IMG/VR virus record: IMGVR_UViG_3300028925_000779
Span: 1 to 24,777 of that record
From: a virus
DNA length: 24,777 nucleotides
Reading direction: 5' to 3' (one strand)
Under the pieces are notes generated by a model, which saw only the letters and a program-made list of their open reading frames with translations, searched no databases and had not been told where the DNA came from. The translations under genes were made by a program, and so were the position numbers. This document shows positions 1-6,005 of the stretch, one piece after another. Every line of letters begins with the position of its first letter. The first letter of the stretch is position 1.

Positions 1-99
1 GAGAAAAGAGCTATGAGCCGTGCAGTCCTAAAGCTTACAGGGTTTTATGAGTTGGGCGTATTTGGTGAGGACGAATCAGAAAGTTTTAAGAAACAATAA
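1..99 (+). CDS. C-terminal end of an unidentified phage protein (5' partial)
   Basis: The window opens inside a frame that runs to a TAA at 97-99 and encodes the last 32 residues of a protein. The visible part contains KRAMSRAVLKL followed by FYELGVFGEDE and a charged tail. RA-rich motifs like this near a C-terminus recall phage single-strand annealing or related recombination proteins, and the next gene is an ssDNA-binding-like protein, so a recombination role is possible. That is inference from a short fragment and context; the family is not identified. The gene ends 39 nt before the next start. Confidence 0.6.
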   Translation, partial: EKRAMSRAVLKLTGFYELGVFGEDESESFKKQ

Positions 100-138
100 T
101 TTAATTAAAAAAGACCTGCTAAAACAGGCACAATAAAA

Positions 139-453
139 ATGGAAATATCAGGAAAATTAGTAAAGAAGCTAGATGTTGAATCAGGGGTTAGCAAATCAGG
201 AAAAGAATGGAGGAAACAATCTATCTTAATTGATACAGGAGGTGAATTTAATAATGAAGTAGCAGTAAGTGCTTTTGGTGATAAGATGGATTCAATGAAC
301 AAACTAGATATTGGTATGGATGTGAAAATACTTTGTAATGTTTATTCAAGAGAATATAACGGAAGGTACTTTCATAATATAGATGGTTACCACTTTTCAA
401 TTATGGGTAGTGAAGTAGTTGCCCCTGTTCAGTCTGATGACTTACCTTTTTAA
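139..453 (+). CDS. DUF3127 family, single-stranded DNA binding-like protein
   Basis: A 104-residue protein with the pattern of the DUF3127 family: an N-terminal MEISGKLV strand, SKSGKEWRKQ near residue 20, VAVSAFGDKMD in the middle, and VYSREYNGRYFHNI near residue 70. The family is common in Bacteroidota and is expected to have an OB-like fold. The protein ends in DDLPF, closely resembling the acidic DDDIPF tip with which bacterial SSB recruits replication and repair partners. I infer that it coats ssDNA during phage replication or recombination. It lies directly before a DnaA-like protein and a replication initiator, which supports this. The start is preceded by an A-rich leader with no Shine-Dalgarno, normal for this clade. 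Confidence 0.8.
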   Translation: MEISGKLVKKLDVESGVSKSGKEWRKQSILIDTGGEFNNEVAVSAFGDKMDSMNKLDIGMDVKILCNVYSREYNGRYFHNIDGYHFSIMGSEVVAPVQSDDLPF

Positions 454-454
454 G

Positions 455-970
455 ATGACACAAGAAGATAACTTTAAAAACTTATGCAACCTGACAACAT
501 CTTTGTTAGGCTTGCGTAAGGGTTCTCTAGGCTACAAAAGTAGAAAACAAGAACTTCAGGTAGCTAGAACTATTGCAAGTGTGATAGCTAGAATAGAATA
601 TGAAATACCGCATTCAACTATAGCTAAGGTAATTAATAGGGATAGAACTTTAATCTATCACTACGAAAAGAATCATAAACATAATTACTCAACATTTCCT
701 AAATACAGAAATACATTTAATAAAGTCTTTAATGCTTTTCAATCTATAGAAGATTCTAAAAAATCCTTCTTTGATTTACATCAGCTTAACGATTACTTAA
801 GAAAGAATGATGTTGTTAATAGTGCAAAGCACCAAGTAACAATAAGGATTCAATCAGGTGAAGTAGGTACTGATATTAAAGTTTCTTACAGGAACTTCTA
901 TAATCAATTAGAATTAGTTAAGTTAGCCCTCCAGAATTTTAAATATGAAATTGAGATTATAACCTTATGA
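455..970 (+). CDS. DnaA domain IV-like DNA-binding protein
   Basis: A 171-residue protein. Residues 27-75 read like the C-terminal DNA-binding domain of the replication initiator DnaA: SRKQELQVARTIASVIAR, then a helix-turn-helix ending in NRDRTLIYHYEKNH, matching the DnaA pattern in which a basic helix is followed by GRDHTTVLHA. The AAA+ ATPase part of DnaA is absent, so this is a stand-alone DNA-binding module with an unrelated C-terminal half of about 95 residues. An upstream in-frame ATG at 419 would overlap the previous gene by 35 nt; the ATG at 455, just after that gene's stop, fits better. It may mark or regulate the phage origin. Function is inferred from domain and neighbours. Confidence 0.72.
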   Translation: MTQEDNFKNLCNLTTSLLGLRKGSLGYKSRKQELQVARTIASVIARIEYEIPHSTIAKVINRDRTLIYHYEKNHKHNYSTFPKYRNTFNKVFNAFQSIEDSKKSFFDLHQLNDYLRKNDVVNSAKHQVTIRIQSGEVGTDIKVSYRNFYNQLELVKLALQNFKYEIEIITL

Positions 971-1605
971 AAGAAAAGCCTAACTACTATGCTATAATTC
1001 CTGCAGAAGTCAGATACAGTAAAGCCTTAATACCAAACGCTAAATTACTTTATGCTGAGATTACTGCTTTATGCAATATGAATGGTAAATGCACAGCTTC
1101 TACTGAATACTTTTGTAGACTGTATGAAGTTAGTAGGGGTGCAGTTCAAAATTGGCTTAAAATGTTAGATGATAATGGTTATATAAAAAGAACAGTTATA
1201 TATAAACAAGGTACTAAGCAAATAATGCATAGGTACATTAAATTGGTAGACAAGCCTAGTCTAAAAATGTGTACAGATAATACTAATATAAATATAACTA
1301 ATACTAATCTTACAGATAGTAATAAAAAGGCTCTCTTTAAAAAACCTACTTTAGATGAAGTTAAAAATTATTGTATCTTACGCAAAAATAATATAGAAGC
1401 AGAATCATTTATAGACTTCTACGAAAGTAAAGATTGGTTAATAGGTAAAAACAAAATGAAGGATTGGAAAGCTTGTGTTAGAACTTGGGAAAGTAGAGAT
1501 AAAAATAATCCTAAAAATAATTCAAAAGGAATGAGCAAAATACATCAGCATTTACAAAAGAATATTAATGTAAAAGAAAAACTTTTAAAACAATTTAAAA
1601 AATGA
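967..1605 (+). CDS. replisome organizer-like replication initiator (HTH_36 type)
   Basis: A 212-residue protein with the two-part plan of phage replisome organizers. Residues 8-78 are a winged-helix domain of the HTH_36 type: YYAIIPAEVRY, AKLLYAEITALCN, then VSRGAVQNWLKMLDDNGYI. A low-complexity Asn/Thr linker spans about 98-125. Residues 129-177 carry the DnaD-like C-terminal pattern FIDFYESKDWLIGKNKMKDW followed by KACVRTWESR. Such proteins bind the phage origin and recruit helicase or its loader. The start overlaps the previous stop in an ATGA junction. The DNA encoding the linker is itself repetitive and AT-rich and is listed separately as a candidate origin. Confidence 0.8.
   Translation: MKEKPNYYAIIPAEVRYSKALIPNAKLLYAEITALCNMNGKCTASTEYFCRLYEVSRGAVQNWLKMLDDNGYIKRTVIYKQGTKQIMHRYIKLVDKPSLKMCTDNTNINITNTNLTDSNKKALFKKPTLDEVKNYCILRKNNIEAESFIDFYESKDWLIGKNKMKDWKACVRTWESRDKNNPKNNSKGMSKIHQHLQKNINVKEKLLKQFKK
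1271..1326. other. candidate replication origin (AT-rich iteron-like repeats inside the initiator gene)
   Basis: Within the linker-coding part of the initiator gene, TACAGATA occurs at 1272-1279 and again at 1311-1318. Three ACTAAT units lie between them at 1282-1287, 1297-1302 and 1303-1308. The stretch is almost pure A/T. Lambda and several phages with replisome organizers place the origin inside the initiator gene as iterons plus an AT-rich segment, so the position is suggestive. A simple low-complexity Asn/Thr linker could give the same look; this is inference. Confidence 0.35.
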
Positions 1606-1970
1606 GATTAATTAAAACAATGTCAAAGCAAGACTTACTAATGGCTTCAGTAGATTTAGTAAGCAAAACATATATTGAGTTAGGACAAAATAATGTAGAT
1701 GAAGATACTATAAGTATTATGTCGGAAAGTTTATCTTATGACTTATCAAGAATGTTTAAGAATTTTTATTTTGAAGATGCGCAAAAAGCTTTTAATTTAG
1801 GAGTAAGAAGTCCTATTACAAGTGATTTTATACATTTAACAGTTCCAACATATATGAAATGGATTCGTAAACATCAAGAAATAATATGGGATGCAAGGTC
1901 AAGAGTAGACAAAGGAGAAAATCCTAAACAAGTTCCACATTATAGACCTGAACCTAAACTATTAAAATGA
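1602..1970 (+). CDS. hypothetical protein in replication cluster
   Basis: A 122-residue protein I do not recognise. It is predicted to be mainly helical, with a C-terminal half rich in aromatic and basic residues (TYMKWIRKHQEI, then WDARSRVDKGENPKQ). It starts in an ATGA overlap with the initiator gene and ends in an ATGA overlap with the methyltransferase gene, so it is translationally coupled to both. Its place directly after a replisome organizer is where a helicase loader or DnaC-like protein often sits, but no Walker A motif is present, so it is not a standard AAA+ loader. An internal ATG at 1620 is an alternative start. Confidence 0.75.
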   Translation: MRLIKTMSKQDLLMASVDLVSKTYIELGQNNVDEDTISIMSESLSYDLSRMFKNFYFEDAQKAFNLGVRSPITSDFIHLTVPTYMKWIRKHQEIIWDARSRVDKGENPKQVPHYRPEPKLLK

Positions 1971-2617
1971 AGATACTAAATTTATATGCTTGTCTAGGTG
2001 GTAACCGTTACAAGTGGAACGATGTAAAAGAAGATATAGAAGTTACAGCTATTGAGTTAGACCCAGAATTAGCCAGGTTATATAAAGAAAGATTTCCAAT
2101 TGATAAAGTGATTGTAGCTGATGCACATCAATACCTTCTTGATAATTATAAAGATTTTGATTTTATATGGAGTAGCCCACCCTGTCCTAGTCATAGTCGA
2201 GCAAGATTTTGGAGTATTGGTGCAAATGGTAAAAATCCTATATATCCTGATATGAAATTATATGAAGAAATATTGTTACTAAATCATCACTTCAAAGGTA
2301 AATATGTTATTGAAAATGTAATACCTTATTACAAACCTTTGATTGAAGCAAAAGAAAAAGACAGACATTTATATTGGACAAATTTTAATCTACCTAATAC
2401 TTTAAATTCAAGACATTTTACGGGTTTATGTCAGACAAATAATGAATTAAAAAAATTAGAATTGTTTCATAATATAGAATTAAAAAGCTATAAAGGGAAA
2501 CAATCAAAAATTAAAATAGCAAGAAACCTAGTAGACTATGAAGCAGGTAAAACAATCTTTGAAACTATGTTAGGTATTGTAAAAAAAGAAAATATTAATC
2601 AAACTGAATTATTTTAA
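1967..2617 (+). CDS. cytosine-C5 DNA methyltransferase, compact phage type
   Basis: A 216-residue enzyme with recognisable C5-methyltransferase motifs. The SAM-binding motif I is at residues 4-15 (NLYACLGGNRYKW), motif II around E30-D32, and motif III near D52. Motif IV, SSPPCPSHSRA, is at 69-79 with catalytic Cys73, and motif VI is the ENV at 116-118. It would transfer methyl from S-adenosylmethionine to cytosine C5 in phage DNA, probably protecting it from host restriction. It is shorter than classical enzymes of 300-400 residues, so the target-recognition region is small. The sequence after the catalytic Cys is PSHSR rather than the usual QPFS-like form. No partner endonuclease gene is adjacent. 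Confidence 0.82.
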   Translation: MKILNLYACLGGNRYKWNDVKEDIEVTAIELDPELARLYKERFPIDKVIVADAHQYLLDNYKDFDFIWSSPPCPSHSRARFWSIGANGKNPIYPDMKLYEEILLLNHHFKGKYVIENVIPYYKPLIEAKEKDRHLYWTNFNLPNTLNSRHFTGLCQTNNELKKLELFHNIELKSYKGKQSKIKIARNLVDYEAGKTIFETMLGIVKKENINQTELF

Positions 2618-2618
2618 A

Positions 2619-2750
2619 ATGAAAAAAGAAGAATTGTACGAACCTGAAAAAACAGGAACTTTCCAAATGATGTTTGGATTTCCACAGCCTGGAGTTCACA
2701 GACCTAATAAGTGGGTATCAATTAGAAAGCCTAAAGAAGAAAAGAAATGA
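2619..2750 (+). CDS. small hypothetical protein, 43 residues
   Basis: A short frame between the methyltransferase and the next gene: it starts one base after the upstream stop and ends in an ATGA overlap with the downstream start, so it fills the gap exactly. The product begins MKKEELYEPEKTG, has a central GFPQPGVHRPNKW segment and a Lys/Glu-rich end. I recognise no family. The tight junctions on both sides and clean A-rich start region argue that it is a real gene. Confidence 0.6.
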   Translation: MKKEELYEPEKTGTFQMMFGFPQPGVHRPNKWVSIRKPKEEKK

Positions 2751-3007
2751 AAATAAATAATTTTAACGACATTATGAAAAAGTGTTTTGGTAATAGATTG
2801 ATAAATGTAAAGTCTGAAAAAATGGACTATAAAAAAATTGACAATATTGAAGTAGATGGAATAGACACTAAAGACTATCCTGACTTCTGTGATGCATATA
2901 TAGTAAGTGCAGATTATGATGGTAAACCTATGACTGAATCTCAGCTAGATATAATAAATGAAGATGGAGATTTTCAACACGAATGTATAATGAATGACTT
3001 ACAATAA
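2747..3007 (+). CDS. small acidic hypothetical protein
   Basis: An 86-residue acidic protein with the distinctive core EVDGIDTKDYPDFCDAYIVS, then ADYDGKPMTESQLDIINED. This core resembles small acidic proteins often annotated as DUF6926-like in phages and bacteria, but I cannot confirm the assignment. No enzyme motif or membrane segment is visible. It starts in an ATGA overlap with the 43-residue protein upstream. Many small acidic early phage proteins inhibit or mimic host nucleic-acid-binding partners; nothing in this sequence shows which, if any. Confidence 0.72.
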   Translation: MKINNFNDIMKKCFGNRLINVKSEKMDYKKIDNIEVDGIDTKDYPDFCDAYIVSADYDGKPMTESQLDIINEDGDFQHECIMNDLQ

Positions 3008-3053
3008 TGAAGAATACAACACGTCTTACGACTACTAATAGAACTCAGTAAAT

Positions 3054-3350
3054 ATGAAAACAAAAGACAAAGTAAAGTTTTGGCTAGATAAATATCCAAG
3101 TCTAAGAGATGATGACAATAGACTTAGTGCTAATATTTGGTCTGAAGAATTAATTGAAAAAGGTTTTGAAGTAAGTCAGTTTTTAATTGTTTATGCTTGC
3201 GGTAAATTAACTTCAGCTCCAAGTATAAAAAGAGCAAGAGCAAAGCTTCAGGAAGAAGAACCAAGATATAGGGGTGATAAGTATAATATAAGGAAAGGCA
3301 TTTTGCAAGACAAATGGAGAAAAGACTTAGGCTATGAAAAAAACAATTAG
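3054..3350 (+). CDS. conserved phage protein with SIKRARAKLQEE motif
   Basis: A 98-residue basic protein. The middle reads LTSAPSIKRARAKLQEEEPRYRG, a pattern (S-I-x-R-A-R-x-K-L-Q-E-x-x-P-x-x-R-G) that recurs in small proteins of phage replication and recombination blocks. Its biochemical role is not known to me. The N-terminal part is rich in Asp and Lys. The 3' end overlaps the NinG-like gene by 17 nt, placing both in one transcription unit. The 46-nt gap before its ATG contains only a 14-codon frame. Confidence 0.7.
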   Translation: MKTKDKVKFWLDKYPSLRDDDNRLSANIWSEELIEKGFEVSQFLIVYACGKLTSAPSIKRARAKLQEEEPRYRGDKYNIRKGILQDKWRKDLGYEKNN

Positions 3351-3744
3351 CAAGTTAAAGAAGGAACTTGATAAGTGGTTTAGTCTTTACATCAGAATAA
3401 AAGACTCAAATGAATATGGTTACGTACAGTGTACAACTTGTTCGGTGGTTCGCCACTATAAAGATGGTATGCAAAATGGTCATTTCCAATCTAGGCGTTT
3501 TATGGCTACTCGTTTCAATGAAGAAAATTGTTCTACACAGTGTATTAAGTGCAATTTGTATTCTCAGGGTGAACAGTATAAATTCGGTTTAGCTATAGAT
3601 GCTAAGTATGGAGAAGGAACAGCAGAAGAATTAGAGTATTTAGCTAGGACTATTCACAAAGTATCAAGGGTTGAATATGAAGACCAGATAAGTTATTACA
3701 AAAACCTTGTTGAAAACTTAAAAGAAGAAAAAGGTATTTCGTAA
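3334..3744 (+). CDS. ninG: NinG/Rap-like recombination protein
   Basis: A 136-residue protein matching phage lambda NinG (Rap). After a basic N-terminal helix it has a Cys pair (C33, C36), then GHFQSRRFMATRFNEENC around residues 49-66 and QCIKCNLYSQGEQYKFG at 69-85. The Cys pairs probably bind zinc, and the GH...RF.E.N...QC..CN layout is HNH-like. Lambda Rap acts as a structure-specific nuclease on recombination intermediates such as D-loops and Holliday junctions. The gene closes the replication/recombination block; the next 21 nt hold a host-type promoter box. Confidence 0.85.
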   Translation: MKKTISKLKKELDKWFSLYIRIKDSNEYGYVQCTTCSVVRHYKDGMQNGHFQSRRFMATRFNEENCSTQCIKCNLYSQGEQYKFGLAIDAKYGEGTAEELEYLARTIHKVSRVEYEDQISYYKNLVENLKEEKGIS

Positions 3745-3753
3745 CTATTTAAT

Positions 3754-3761
3754 TATCTTTG
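3754..3761 (+). promoter_or_regulatory. candidate host-type -7 promoter box
   Basis: TATCTTTG matches the Bacteroidota primary sigma -7 consensus TAnnTTTG exactly, in the only gap between the NinG-like gene and the next cluster. No TTG sits at the usual distance upstream for a -33 element, so it is incomplete. Its end is only 4 nt from the ATG at 3766, so the transcript would be leaderless or nearly so. If active, it would drive the sigma-factor operon from host polymerase. Confidence 0.4.
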
Positions 3762-3765
3762 GCGT

Positions 3766-4122
3766 ATGACAGAACCGATATACGCAAATAATGAACACCG
3801 AGTAATTGTAGATACTTACATAACAATGTGTAAAGAGTTTGCAAAAGAAGTCAGCACAAAAAGTAGATACAATAATTATTTAGAAGTAGTTGAAATTATT
3901 TTGGAGTATTCAAATCATTATGGAGAAGGACAGAAAGAGAATAATTTTTGGGATTGGATGCTTATTATACCTATAAATTTAGCAGTAGCAACTAATGGAT
4001 TCTTTGCAGGAGTAGAAACAAGAAGCAATGCAGCAGTAGTCAGAGCATATAGAGTAGTTCTTGATGAACTAACACAGGACACCGTAAATAAGATTGACAA
4101 GATAGAACCAATTAATGACTGA
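3766..4122 (+). CDS. hypothetical protein preceding the sigma-like gene
   Basis: A 118-residue, largely helical protein with no recognised family. Residues 60-85 (NFWDWMLIIPINLAVATNGFFAG) are hydrophobic but broken by polar residues, more like a buried helix than a clear membrane span. It is the first gene after the host-type promoter box and overlaps the sigma-like gene by 8 nt. Co-transcription with the sigma factor makes a regulatory partner, such as an anti-sigma or co-activator, a reasonable but unsupported guess. Confidence 0.7.
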   Translation: MTEPIYANNEHRVIVDTYITMCKEFAKEVSTKSRYNNYLEVVEIILEYSNHYGEGQKENNFWDWMLIIPINLAVATNGFFAGVETRSNAAVVRAYRVVLDELTQDTVNKIDKIEPIND

Positions 4123-4687
4123 GATATACGAAGAAATATCAAAGTTATCTGATAAGTTTAGGACTATGGCTTACGGATTAACCTCTGATGAAAATGAAGT
4201 AAATGAATCAGTACAAGAACTTTTATTATATTTACTACAGATGAACCCTGAAACATTAAAAGGTATATATAACAAAGATGGAATATTAGGTGTAACAAGA
4301 TATGGAGCAGTAGCTTTAAGACGTGCCTTGACAAGTCCTAGAAGTAATTACTATTATAAGTATAAAAAGTATTATACTCATATAGATAGTTTAACAAGTG
4401 CAGTTACTTATAACGAAATGGAGTCAGGGGAAACAATACCTTCTAAGCACCTTTATAACCTGCCTAATGAATTAACAGATGATTATGTATGGACTAGCCT
4501 TGAAAAGATAGATGTTGCCTTAGAGGAAAATTTTTCTTGGTACGATAAGAAAGTATTTGAACTTTATTACTATGAAAAAGGAAACACACTAGATTCACTA
4601 GCTAAAAAAACAGGAATAAGTAGAAATAGCCTATATACAACTATAGACAAAGTAAGAACTGAATTAAAATACAAGCTTAGTGAATAA
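4115..4687 (+). CDS. putative phage RNA polymerase sigma factor
   Basis: A 190-residue protein with the organisation of a small sigma-70-type factor. Residues 6-95 form a helical block (DKFRTMAYGLTSDENEVNES, then YLLQMNPE and VTRYGAVALRRAL) resembling region 2, which binds the core enzyme and the -10 element. Residues 144-187 form a region 4-like helix-turn-helix: DKKVFELYYYEKGNTLDSLA followed by KKTGISRNSLYTTIDKVR. It would redirect host RNA polymerase to phage promoters. Five copies of a bipartite promoter-like motif lie downstream before packaging and structural genes, and these are its likely targets. It sits in an operon with overlaps of 8 nt on both sides. Other HTH regulators remain possible. 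Confidence 0.68.
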   Translation: MTEIYEEISKLSDKFRTMAYGLTSDENEVNESVQELLLYLLQMNPETLKGIYNKDGILGVTRYGAVALRRALTSPRSNYYYKYKKYYTHIDSLTSAVTYNEMESGETIPSKHLYNLPNELTDDYVWTSLEKIDVALEENFSWYDKKVFELYYYEKGNTLDSLAKKTGISRNSLYTTIDKVRTELKYKLSE

Positions 4688-5087
4688 ATTTTTCGTACCT
4701 AAAGAAATATATGAAGATAGAATAAGTATCTGTAAGTCTTGCGTATATTACTTTAAGCCTTCAGGACAATGTAAGAGGTGCTTATGTTTTATGAAAGTGA
4801 AGGCAAGAATAGCAACACAAGAATGTCCTCAGAAGTATTGGGGTAAGACATCAGAAGTAGAAGTTAGAACTGATATACCTGAAGAAATAATTGAAGAAGT
4901 ATTGCTTGTATGGCAGGAAGTAAAAACAGGTAGAGCAAAAAGCAAAGAAGCAAAAAGTAAAATGATACAGTTATATAATATAATTTATGGTAGTAATTAT
5001 TCAGATACGAGTAATTGCTCGAGTTGTATTGCGACTTGTTTTGATGGAATAAGAAAAATATATCAAGAATACTCAGGAAATAATTAA
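4680..5087 (+). CDS. cysteine-rich putative zinc-binding protein
   Basis: A 135-residue protein starting at GTG 4680, inside an 8-nt overlap with the sigma-like gene. The N-terminal region has CKSCVYY (C18, C21), then CKRCLCFMKVKARIA (C31, C34, C36) and CPQKYW (C49), a typical metal-binding pattern found in small phage proteins that end this module with CP-x-x-x-W. The C-terminal half adds a second Cys cluster, NCSSCIATCFDG. It has no catalytic signature. Co-expression with the sigma factor suggests a transcription accessory role, but that is inference from position only. Confidence 0.75.
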   Translation: MNKFFVPKEIYEDRISICKSCVYYFKPSGQCKRCLCFMKVKARIATQECPQKYWGKTSEVEVRTDIPEEIIEEVLLVWQEVKTGRAKSKEAKSKMIQLYNIIYGSNYSDTSNCSSCIATCFDGIRKIYQEYSGNN

Positions 5088-5141
5088 TCAATAAAGGGTA
5101 AGACCTAAAAAGCTTTTAATTTTTCAGACCTGTGTAGTAGA

Positions 5142-5163
5142 GGGGGGGTGTGGTTACCTCCCC
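5142..5163 (+). other. G-rich hairpin between the sigma operon and the small-protein cluster
   Basis: A run of seven G followed by TG (5142-5150) pairs with TTACCTCCCC read backwards (5155-5163), with a TGGT loop at 5151-5154. This gives about 9 bp including two G-U pairs. It is the strongest hairpin in the 118-nt gap 5088-5205. No T tract follows, so it is not a standard intrinsic terminator. It may be an RNA-stability, processing or attenuation element. An AAAAGCTTTT palindrome just upstream (from about 5107) followed by a T-rich stretch could be a weak terminator. Confidence 0.4.
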
Positions 5164-5205
5164 AATACAATTAACTAAAATAGTAATAATGAAAATAATA
5201 GTAAT

Positions 5206-5385
5206 ATGGCCGAACTAGAAAGAACATACAAAACAATTAAATGGATATTGAAAGACAATATCAAAAAGAATGTCAGAGCTTTGTGGACTTGGAAGGACGA
5301 CAACTTTACCTGCATATATGAAAACTATGATGGAGATGATAGGATTTATACTAGCAGTCAATTACTTAAACTTTTAACAAAATGA
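5206..5385 (+). CDS. small hypothetical protein, 59 residues
   Basis: A 59-residue frame beginning MAELERTYKTIKWILKDN and ending TSSQLLKLLTK. The composition is protein-like: amphipathic helix, then a WTWKDDNFTCIYENYDGDD segment that could form a small sheet. The stop overlaps the next start (ATGATGA), indicating coupling with the membrane protein downstream. No family recognised. It starts 43 nt after the G-rich hairpin. Confidence 0.6.
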   Translation: MAELERTYKTIKWILKDNIKKNVRALWTWKDDNFTCIYENYDGDDRIYTSSQLLKLLTK

Positions 5386-5561
5386 TGATATTTACATTAC
5401 TTGGAATTATAGTAGCAATATTCTTTTTTATAATTATAATTATGACAATAATAGAAGGAAGAATAAAAAGAAGATCTAAAGAAAGATTACTTTGGAAAAT
5501 GGATAAGGTAGAAACACTAACAGGAGGACTAGCACACGATAGAATTAATGAAAAAAAATAG
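5382..5561 (+). CDS. small single-span membrane protein, 59 residues
   Basis: A 59-residue protein. Residues 3-24 are a very hydrophobic segment (IFTLLGIIVAIFFFIIIIMT), followed at once by basic residues (GRIKRRSKER) and a soluble tail ending HDRINEKK. The positive charges after the span suggest N-out, C-in topology. Its role is unknown; candidates include superinfection exclusion, a lysis accessory or host membrane modification. The start overlaps the upstream stop by 4 nt and the end overlaps the DUF3310 gene by 14 nt, which supports it as a real gene in the operon. Confidence 0.6.
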   Translation: MMIFTLLGIIVAIFFFIIIIMTIIEGRIKRRSKERLLWKMDKVETLTGGLAHDRINEKK

Positions 5562-5757
5562 AATACCAGGTTACTATATAGGAAGTCGGTATAAGATTGA
5601 AGCTCGCAAGGTCATAGAAGACTTTGGTTTATCTTACAACGTAGGAACGGCTGTTACTTACTTGCTGAGAGCTGAGAGAAAACACGCAAGTCCTATTGAG
5701 TGCATACAGAAAGCAATAAACCACTTAGAGTTTGAACTCGATAAACTAAAGAGATGA
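5548..5757 (+). CDS. DUF3310 family protein
   Basis: A 69-residue protein fitting DUF3310, a short phage-associated family. It shows YKIEARKVIEDFGLSYNVG, then AVTYLLRAERKHASPIECIQ and KAINHLEFELDKL, corresponding to the family pattern of a helix ending in G-x-A-x-x-Y-L-x-R-A followed by an amphipathic helix. The function is not established; it often sits beside nucleotide metabolism or replication genes. The start overlaps the membrane protein gene and the stop is in an ATGA overlap with the next gene. Confidence 0.72.
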   Translation: MKKNRIPGYYIGSRYKIEARKVIEDFGLSYNVGTAVTYLLRAERKHASPIECIQKAINHLEFELDKLKR

Positions 5758-6005
5758 CACTATATACTTGTAAATGTGGAAAGACTAGAGAACTATCTAA
5801 GGTTACAATAGTTTTTAGAGATGGAAATTGGGAAGCCAAGGAATCAGAGTGTGAATGTGGTCTTTATATGGATAGCGTACCTGTAGAAGGAATACCTACC
5901 TTACAGAGAACAGAGCCAAGCCTAAGTAAGAACAGAGATAAGCTATGGGCTGGAGCAAAAGAAAAGCTAGTAGGCGAAAGGGGAATCAATGAATCCTTTG
6001 ATTAA
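5754..6005 (+). CDS. small zinc-ribbon-like phage protein
   Basis: An 83-residue protein with two short Cys motifs, CKCGKT (residues 6-11) and CECGLYMDS (about 33-41), spaced as in small zinc ribbons. It is followed by GIPTLQRTEPSLSKNRDKLW, a combination common in small phage proteins of unknown role. It could contact nucleic acid or protein through the ribbon. The start codon overlaps the previous stop in an ATGA junction and its stop overlaps the next start in TAATG. Confidence 0.68.
   Translation: MTLYTCKCGKTRELSKVTIVFRDGNWEAKESECECGLYMDSVPVEGIPTLQRTEPSLSKNRDKLWAGAKEKLVGERGINESFD

Noticed and set aside
419-454. ATG at 419 as the start of the DnaA-like gene
   Set aside because: It would overlap the DUF3127 gene by 35 nt and add a hydrophobic stretch out of character; the in-frame ATG at 455 directly follows the upstream stop.
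1271-1326. CRISPR array
   Set aside because: The repeats are 6-8 bases, irregularly spaced and inside a coding gene.
3007-3051. 14-codon frame after the acidic protein with a TAATG junction
   Set aside because: Too short and of low complexity (Thr-rich) to support as a gene; only the junction favours it.
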